A DNA stretch of 64,000 nt from Verrucomicrobiia bacterium (GTDB taxonomy: Bacteria > Verrucomicrobiota > Verrucomicrobiia > Limisphaerales > Fontisphaeraceae): contig JAOAIT010000064.1 in NCBI GenBank assembly GCA_026414565.1, positions 1 through 64,000 of the forward strand, read 5' to 3'. The translations under genes and the position numbers were made by a program. Every line of letters starts with the position of its first letter. Within the stretch, counting starts at the first letter, position 1. Below are positions 63,986 through 64,000 of the stretch, piece by piece. The notes under the pieces are model-generated. The model did not search any database. It was not told where the DNA came from and saw nothing but the letters and a program-made list of their open reading frames with translations.

Positions 63986-64000
63986 GCTTCAACTATACCC

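Overview
The window is high-GC bacterial DNA and looks like a member of the Verrucomicrobiota, most likely the Limisphaerales/Pedosphaerales branch. The reasons are two DUF1559-like pseudopilins (one with the typical FTLIELLVV leader), a giant lamin-tail/CotH secreted protein, twin-arginine Gfo/Idh/MocA oxidoreductases, a MoxR-DUF58-BatA/B-TPR operon, a tricorn-like protease, and many secreted proteins of no known function. I see no tRNA, rRNA, insertion sequence, prophage or CRISPR. Taxonomy is an inference from gene content only.

Layout. 1-6282 (-) is a secreted modular protein whose 3' end lies outside the window. 6512-12792 (+) is a run of a glycoside hydrolase, a NUDIX hydrolase, a two-lobed alpha/beta hydrolase and a beta-propeller protein. 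12795-17716 (-) is an overlapping operon of two pseudopilin-like proteins, a membrane-anchored protein and a phosphodiester glycosidase. An alcohol dehydrogenase (+) and a coiled-coil membrane protein (-) follow. 20203-26778 (-) holds a cupin gene and the MoxR/Bat operon. An AT-rich control region (27740-28098) separates an unknown gene (-) from a sigma-54 activator (+). Next come YceI, a Gfo/Idh protein, ClpC and MurB on the minus strand, then ComB, a second Gfo/Idh protein, a small unknown protein and a lone receiver domain on the plus strand. 38834-42357 (-) carries small coiled-coil and TPR proteins, a rhomboid protease, a DUF481 barrel and a secreted protein. 42451-43497 (+) encodes an FHA-DUF4388 protein.

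43516-43760 (-) looks like an undescribed small structured RNA gene: an AT-rich UP-like tract, a perfect TTGACA box, about 210 nt of foldable sequence and an intrinsic terminator. It is the best novelty candidate in the window. 43888-47781 (-) is RidA, IscX, an enolase-superfamily enzyme, a double-ACT protein and phenylacetate-CoA ligase. 48033-50524 (-) is an ECF sigma factor, a likely anti-sigma protein and a large membrane-anchored protein. The rest holds nicotinamidase, a rhodanese, a tricorn-like protease, an RNA m5U methyltransferase, a cell-surface glycan cassette (DUF2723-TPR protein, glycosyltransferase, WecA-like transferase), RNase III, a zinc-ribbon protein, a family 2 glycosyltransferase and a secreted protein.

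Genes are packed tightly, with many 4-base start/stop overlaps inside operons. Four clear intrinsic terminators are visible, all on the minus strand.
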